Origin: Acidovorax sp. Root219
GTDB lineage: Bacteria > Pseudomonadota > Gammaproteobacteria > Burkholderiales > Burkholderiaceae_C
Assembly: GCF_001428665.1 (NCBI RefSeq)
Contig: NZ_LMIJ01000001.1
Span: 183,138-227,355, forward strand
DNA: 44,218 nt
Direction of reading: 5' to 3'
Shown here: positions 41,154-44,218 of the stretch, piece after piece
Position numbering within the stretch: the first letter of the stretch is position 1
How the letters are laid out: the number at the start of each line of letters is the position of its first letter
Notes under the pieces: model-generated
Databases searched by the model: none
What the model saw: the letters and a program-made list of their open reading frames with translations, nothing else
What the model was told of the DNA's origin: nothing
Translations under genes and position numbers: made by a program

Positions 41154-43564
41154 CACACGGTCTCCAGCGCGGTCCTGGGCAGCGCACAAGCAGCGTCTTG
41201 CCCAGGCCTCGCCTCCCCCACCAGCCGGGCCAGGCGCGAGGCGTTGAGCACCACCAGCAGCGAGCTCAATGCCATGCCCAGCCCCGCCAGCCAGGCGGGC
41301 ATGTAGCCCAGCACCGCCAGCGGCACGCACAGCGCGTTGTAGGCGGCCGCCCAGCACAGGTTCTGGCGCACCACGCGCAGCGTCTTGCGCGCCAGCAGCA
41401 CGGCCTGCAGCACCAGTTGCAGGCTGCCGCCCAGCACCACGAAGTCGGCGCGCGAACGCGCCAGCGGCACGGCGCTGCCAAAGGCGAAGGACACGTTGGC
41501 CCCGGCCAGCACGGGGCCATCGTTGAGCCCGTCGCCCACCATGGCGACCTGCCGGCCCTGCGACTGCAGTGCCTGCAGCGCCGCGAGCTTGCCCCCTGGC
41601 GAACAATCACCCTGCGAGTGCGCGATGCCGGCCTGCGCAGCCACGCGCTGCACCGACGCCATGCGGTCGCCCGAGAGCACGTGCACGGCCACGCCTTCGC
41701 GCTGCAGCGCCTGTACCACGTCGCAGGCCTCGGGCCGCAGGCTTTCGGCCAGGGTGAAGCGGGCCAGCTCGACGGCGGCACCGCGCCCGTCCGTTTCCTC
41801 AGACAGCACCACCTGCAGGGCCGCGCTGTCGGCGCCCTGCCCTGCACCCACACCCGCATGGCGCGCAGAGCCCAGGCGCAGGCGGCGCGGGGCCAGCGCA
41901 CCGGTGGTGTCGATCACGCGGGCGGTAAGGCCCTGCCCCGCTTCTTCCACCACCTCCGTGGCCGCCCAACGGCCAGGGCCGCCATCCGCCGCCGCGCACA
42001 GGACGCGTGATGCGGGGTGCATGGACTGGCGCGCCAGGGCGGCGGCCAGCGCCAGGGCATCGTGCCGCGCCAGGCCGGTGATGGTGTGCACGCCCTGCAG
42101 TGCCATGCCCTCGCGCGTGAGCGTGCCGGTCTTGTCGAACACGAGGGTGTCCACCGCCGCCAGGGCTTCGAGCCCCTGCAGGTTGCGCACCAGCAGGCCA
42201 TGGCGCGCCAGGGTGCCGGCAGCGGTGAGCATGGCCACCGGCGTGGCCAACGACAGCGCGCACGGGCAGGTGACGATGAGCACCGCCACCGCCACCATGA
42301 GCGCATGGCTGGGGCTGCTGGGCCACCAGTACGCAGCGGCCAGCACGGCGGCGAGCAGCACGGCGATGAGAAAGGGCCGCGCCACGCGGTCGGCCAGTTG
42401 CGCCAGGCGCGGCTTTTGCAGCGATGCGCTTTCCATCAGCGCCACGATCTGCGCAAAGCGCGTGGCGCTGCCCGTGCCCTCCACGCGCACCTGCACGGCT
42501 GCCTGCAGGTTGTAGCTGCCCGCCACCACAGCGCTGCCCTGCGGGCGCGCCACGGGCGTGGACTCGCCAGTGAGCAGGGCCTCGTCGGCCTGCGTGCTGC
42601 CGTCGGTGATGCGGCCATCGGCCGGAAAGGCCTCGCCCGGCAAGACGCGGATCACGTCGCCCACCGCCAGGCGCCGCGTGGCCACGCGGGTGAAAGCGCC
42701 ATCGGCACCGCGCCGCTCCACGCTGTCGGGCAGGCGGTTCATCACCGCCTCCAGCGCGCCGGCGGTGCTGTCGCGCAGGCGCAGCTCCAGCCAGCGGCCG
42801 GTGAGCAAGAAGAACACGAACATGGTGAGCGAGTCGAAGTACACCTCCTTGCCGAAGACGCCCGCCGGGTCGAAGGTGCCCGCCGTGCTCACGGCAAAGG
42901 TGATGGCCATGCCCAGCGCCACAGGCAGGTCCATGCCCACGCGGCGCAGGCGCAGGTCGCGCAGCGCGCTGGCAAAGAAGGGGCCGCAGGCAAAACACAC
43001 CACCGGCAGCGTGATGACCCACGAGGCCCAGCGCAGCAGCGTCTCCATCTCCTGCGACAGATCGCCCGGCTGCGCCACATAGGCGGGCCACGCGTACATC
43101 ATCACCTGCATCATGCAAAAGCCCGCCACCAGCCAGCGCCACAGCGCGCGCCGGCTCTCTTGCTGGCGCTGGGTGCGTGCGAACGCATCCATCGCTGGCA
43201 GCGCCTGGTAGCCCGCACGGGCCACGGCGGCCATCCAGGTGGAGGGCAGCACCTGCGCGGGCTGCCACCGCACGCGCGCACGGTGCGTGGCGGCACTCAC
43301 ATCGGCCTGCAGCACGCCAGGCACGCTGCGCAGCGCGTCTTCGATGCTGAGGGCGCAGGCCGCGCAGTGCATGCCCGAGAGCACCACATGCGACTCCCAA
43401 GCGGGCGCGTCCCCAGGGGCGGACTCCACCGGCGCTCCGCGGCGGTCGCAGGGGCGGCCAAAGGAAGACCACTCCTGCGGATCGTCGAGCAGTGTGGCGT
43501 ACGGCTGCTGTGGCGAGGCCACCGGCGAGCTTGCATCTGCGGGGCTGGGGGTGGCATTTGACAT
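41153..43564 (-). CDS. ccoI: Copper-exporting P1B ATPase CcoI (FixI)
   Basis: An 803-residue P1B-type ATPase that supplies copper for cbb3 oxidase assembly. Features in order: an N-terminal heavy-metal domain with GMHCAAC (Cys67 and Cys70), eight membrane helices, the actuator motif DEALLTGES, the metal-transport motif TCPCALSLATP, phosphorylation site DKTGTLT, nucleotide motif SMHPASR and hinge GDGLNDGPV. It resembles the FixI/CopA2 subgroup: linked to ccoS and ccoN rather than to copper-efflux genes. It is divergent from the universal stress protein, with an FNR box between. Confidence 0.94.
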   Translation of the reverse strand: MSNATPSPADASSPVASPQQPYATLLDDPQEWSSFGRPCDRRGAPVESAPGDAPAWESHVVLSGMHCAACALSIEDALRSVPGVLQADVSAATHRARVRWQPAQVLPSTWMAAVARAGYQALPAMDAFARTQRQQESRRALWRWLVAGFCMMQVMMYAWPAYVAQPGDLSQEMETLLRWASWVITLPVVCFACGPFFASALRDLRLRRVGMDLPVALGMAITFAVSTAGTFDPAGVFGKEVYFDSLTMFVFFLLTGRWLELRLRDSTAGALEAVMNRLPDSVERRGADGAFTRVATRRLAVGDVIRVLPGEAFPADGRITDGSTQADEALLTGESTPVARPQGSAVVAGSYNLQAAVQVRVEGTGSATRFAQIVALMESASLQKPRLAQLADRVARPFLIAVLLAAVLAAAYWWPSSPSHALMVAVAVLIVTCPCALSLATPVAMLTAAGTLARHGLLVRNLQGLEALAAVDTLVFDKTGTLTREGMALQGVHTITGLARHDALALAAALARQSMHPASRVLCAAADGGPGRWAATEVVEEAGQGLTARVIDTTGALAPRRLRLGSARHAGVGAGQGADSAALQVVLSEETDGRGAAVELARFTLAESLRPEACDVVQALQREGVAVHVLSGDRMASVQRVAAQAGIAHSQGDCSPGGKLAALQALQSQGRQVAMVGDGLNDGPVLAGANVSFAFGSAVPLARSRADFVVLGGSLQLVLQAVLLARKTLRVVRQNLCWAAAYNALCVPLAVLGYMPAWLAGLGMALSSLLVVLNASRLARLVGEARPGQDAACALPRTALETV

Positions 43565-43598
43565 GGCTCAAGCCTATCGCCGCAGCCCGGTTGGCTTG

Positions 43599-43612
43599 TT
43601 GACCTGGATCAA
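43599..43612. promoter_or_regulatory. FNR box between ccoI and usp
   Basis: TTGAC-CTGG-ATCAA differs from the consensus at one position. It is centred about 41 bp from the ccoI ATG and 62 bp from the usp ATG and can serve both. Confidence 0.85.
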
Positions 43613-43667
43613 GGCGGGGAACATCATGGCCCTTACGCTTGCACTATCTACAAGCAAGGAGACCACC

Positions 43668-44111
43668 ATGTACCAACGCATCCTGATCGCCACCGATGGC
43701 TCCACCCTGTCCGACAAGGCGGTGGACCATGGGCTTGGACTGGCCGAACTGACATCGGCCACCGTCATCGCTCTCAAGGTGGTGCCGCGCTACCCGCGCA
43801 GCTACTTCGAAGGCGGCATGCCTGTGGAGATGAGCGACGTGAAACGCATCGAGCAGCAGTGGAACGATGCCGCACAGGCCATGGTGGATGCCGTCAAGGC
43901 GCGCGGTGGCGCACGCGGCATCACAGTGAAGGCCGTGGTCCACAAATCCGACCTGGTGGCCGAGGCGATCATCGCGGCGGCCAGGAAGCACAAGGCGGAT
44001 CTGATCGTGATGGCATCGCATGGGCGCAAGGGGGTCAAGCGGTTGTTGATGGGGAGTGAGACGCAGCATGTGTTGACCCATTCGCACATTCCGGTGCTGG
44101 TGTTGAGATAG
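43668..44111 (+). CDS. Universal stress protein (UspA family)
   Basis: A 147-residue single-domain Usp. It starts with the family strand RILIATDGSTLSDKA and ends with the nucleotide-binding loop ASHG-x9-GS and HSHIPVLVLR. The first Gly of the G-2X-G-9X-G(S/T) motif is Ala here, but the rest is intact, so ATP binding is likely. AAGGAG lies six bases before the ATG at 43668, which rules out the longer upstream frame. The FNR box 62 bp upstream suggests induction at low oxygen, as for several Usp proteins of Pseudomonas (established for that genus). Confidence 0.93.
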   Translation: MYQRILIATDGSTLSDKAVDHGLGLAELTSATVIALKVVPRYPRSYFEGGMPVEMSDVKRIEQQWNDAAQAMVDAVKARGGARGITVKAVVHKSDLVAEAIIAAARKHKADLIVMASHGRKGVKRLLMGSETQHVLTHSHIPVLVLR

Positions 44112-44151
44112 CGGTTTGCGACCTGTGGTTGCCCATGGTTGCCGCGTGCCT

Positions 44152-44218
44152 TTGCGAAGGGCGGGAGCCGGGGTGTGCGCCCGGCGGCGCACCTACCTTC
44201 TTTTGCTTCGTCAAAAGA
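44152..44218 (-). repeat. Dispersed GC-rich repeat (right, inverted copy, cut by the window end)
   Basis: Positions 44161-44218 are an inverted copy of 127-184 (about 51 of 58 bases). The TCTTTTG-N6-CAAAAGA hairpin (44199-44218) and the GC hairpin are both kept. It lies just after usp and may end its transcript. The right edge is outside the window. Confidence 0.7.

Noticed and set aside
1..44218. A composite transposon bounded by the inverted end repeats
   Set aside because: No transposase, no target-site duplication can be seen, and the interior holds core genes (zapA, 6S RNA, hemN, fnr, cco). The repeats look like a dispersed intergenic family.
1..44218. CRISPR array, tRNA or rRNA genes, phage or plasmid functions
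   Set aside because: I read through for regularly spaced repeats, cloverleaf-like segments and replication or phage genes and found none.

Overview
The window is about 44 kb of high-GC chromosomal DNA from a betaproteobacterium. Its protein families, 'TACAAT'-type -10 boxes and two GC-rich dispersed repeats resemble Acidovorax and its relatives in the Comamonadaceae; that placement is inference, with no marker gene to fix a species. No phage, transposase, plasmid, CRISPR or tRNA gene was seen. Most genes are complete and ordinary. The interest lies mainly in regulation and gene context.

Layout. (1) 300-7947, minus strand: a vitamin B12 operon headed by a clear cobalamin riboswitch (7739-7947), then btuB, cobB, cobU, btuF, btuC, btuD and a CbiM-type permease, mostly joined by 4-bp start/stop overlaps. 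(2) 7997-8957: a ZapB-like protein, zapA and the 6S RNA gene with a near-perfect terminator. (3) 9028-12908: an ankyrin-repeat protein, a TauE/SafE permease, and an XRE regulator divergent from an MDR oxidoreductase/SnoaL-like pair. (4) 12982-16799, minus: a PAS-GGDEF-EAL protein and an HD-GYP protein, both linked to cyclic di-GMP. (5) 17117-20119: a UreH/TauE-like membrane protein and hemN, divergent from fnr, with an FNR box between them. (6) 20124-34951: an accessory catabolic region holding two orphan Bug-type binding proteins, two exported metallo-beta-lactamase-fold proteins, an IclR regulator, a self-sufficient CYP116B-type P450, an exported amidase, a GST, two LysR regulators, a D-aminoacylase-type amidohydrolase and a LuxR-type regulator. 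(7) 35230-43564, minus: a complete cbb3 oxidase cluster in the order ccoI-S-N-O-Q-P-G-H plus a small membrane protein, divergent from a universal stress protein.

How the parts fit. The fnr gene shares the window with three good FNR boxes: hemN/fnr, upstream of ccoN, and ccoI/usp. Together with hemN and the UreH-like protein this forms a microaerobic respiration module split into two blocks about 15 kb apart, with the catabolic region between them. In the catabolic region, two short motifs occur in both the bug/iclR intergenic region and the P450 promoter. This suggests one IclR regulon covering the binding protein and the P450. A second Bug protein, linked to the D-aminoacylase, is divergent from a LysR gene, and two identical ATGCA-N9-TGCAT dyads lie between them, 53 bp apart.

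I see no wholly new multi-gene system. The best leads are the IclR/P450/Bug/amidase group, the solitary B12-controlled CbiM, the FNR sites at fnr and inside the ccoS 3' end, a hairpin with a U-tract inside the cbb3 operon, and a dispersed repeat that supplies a gene's stop codon.
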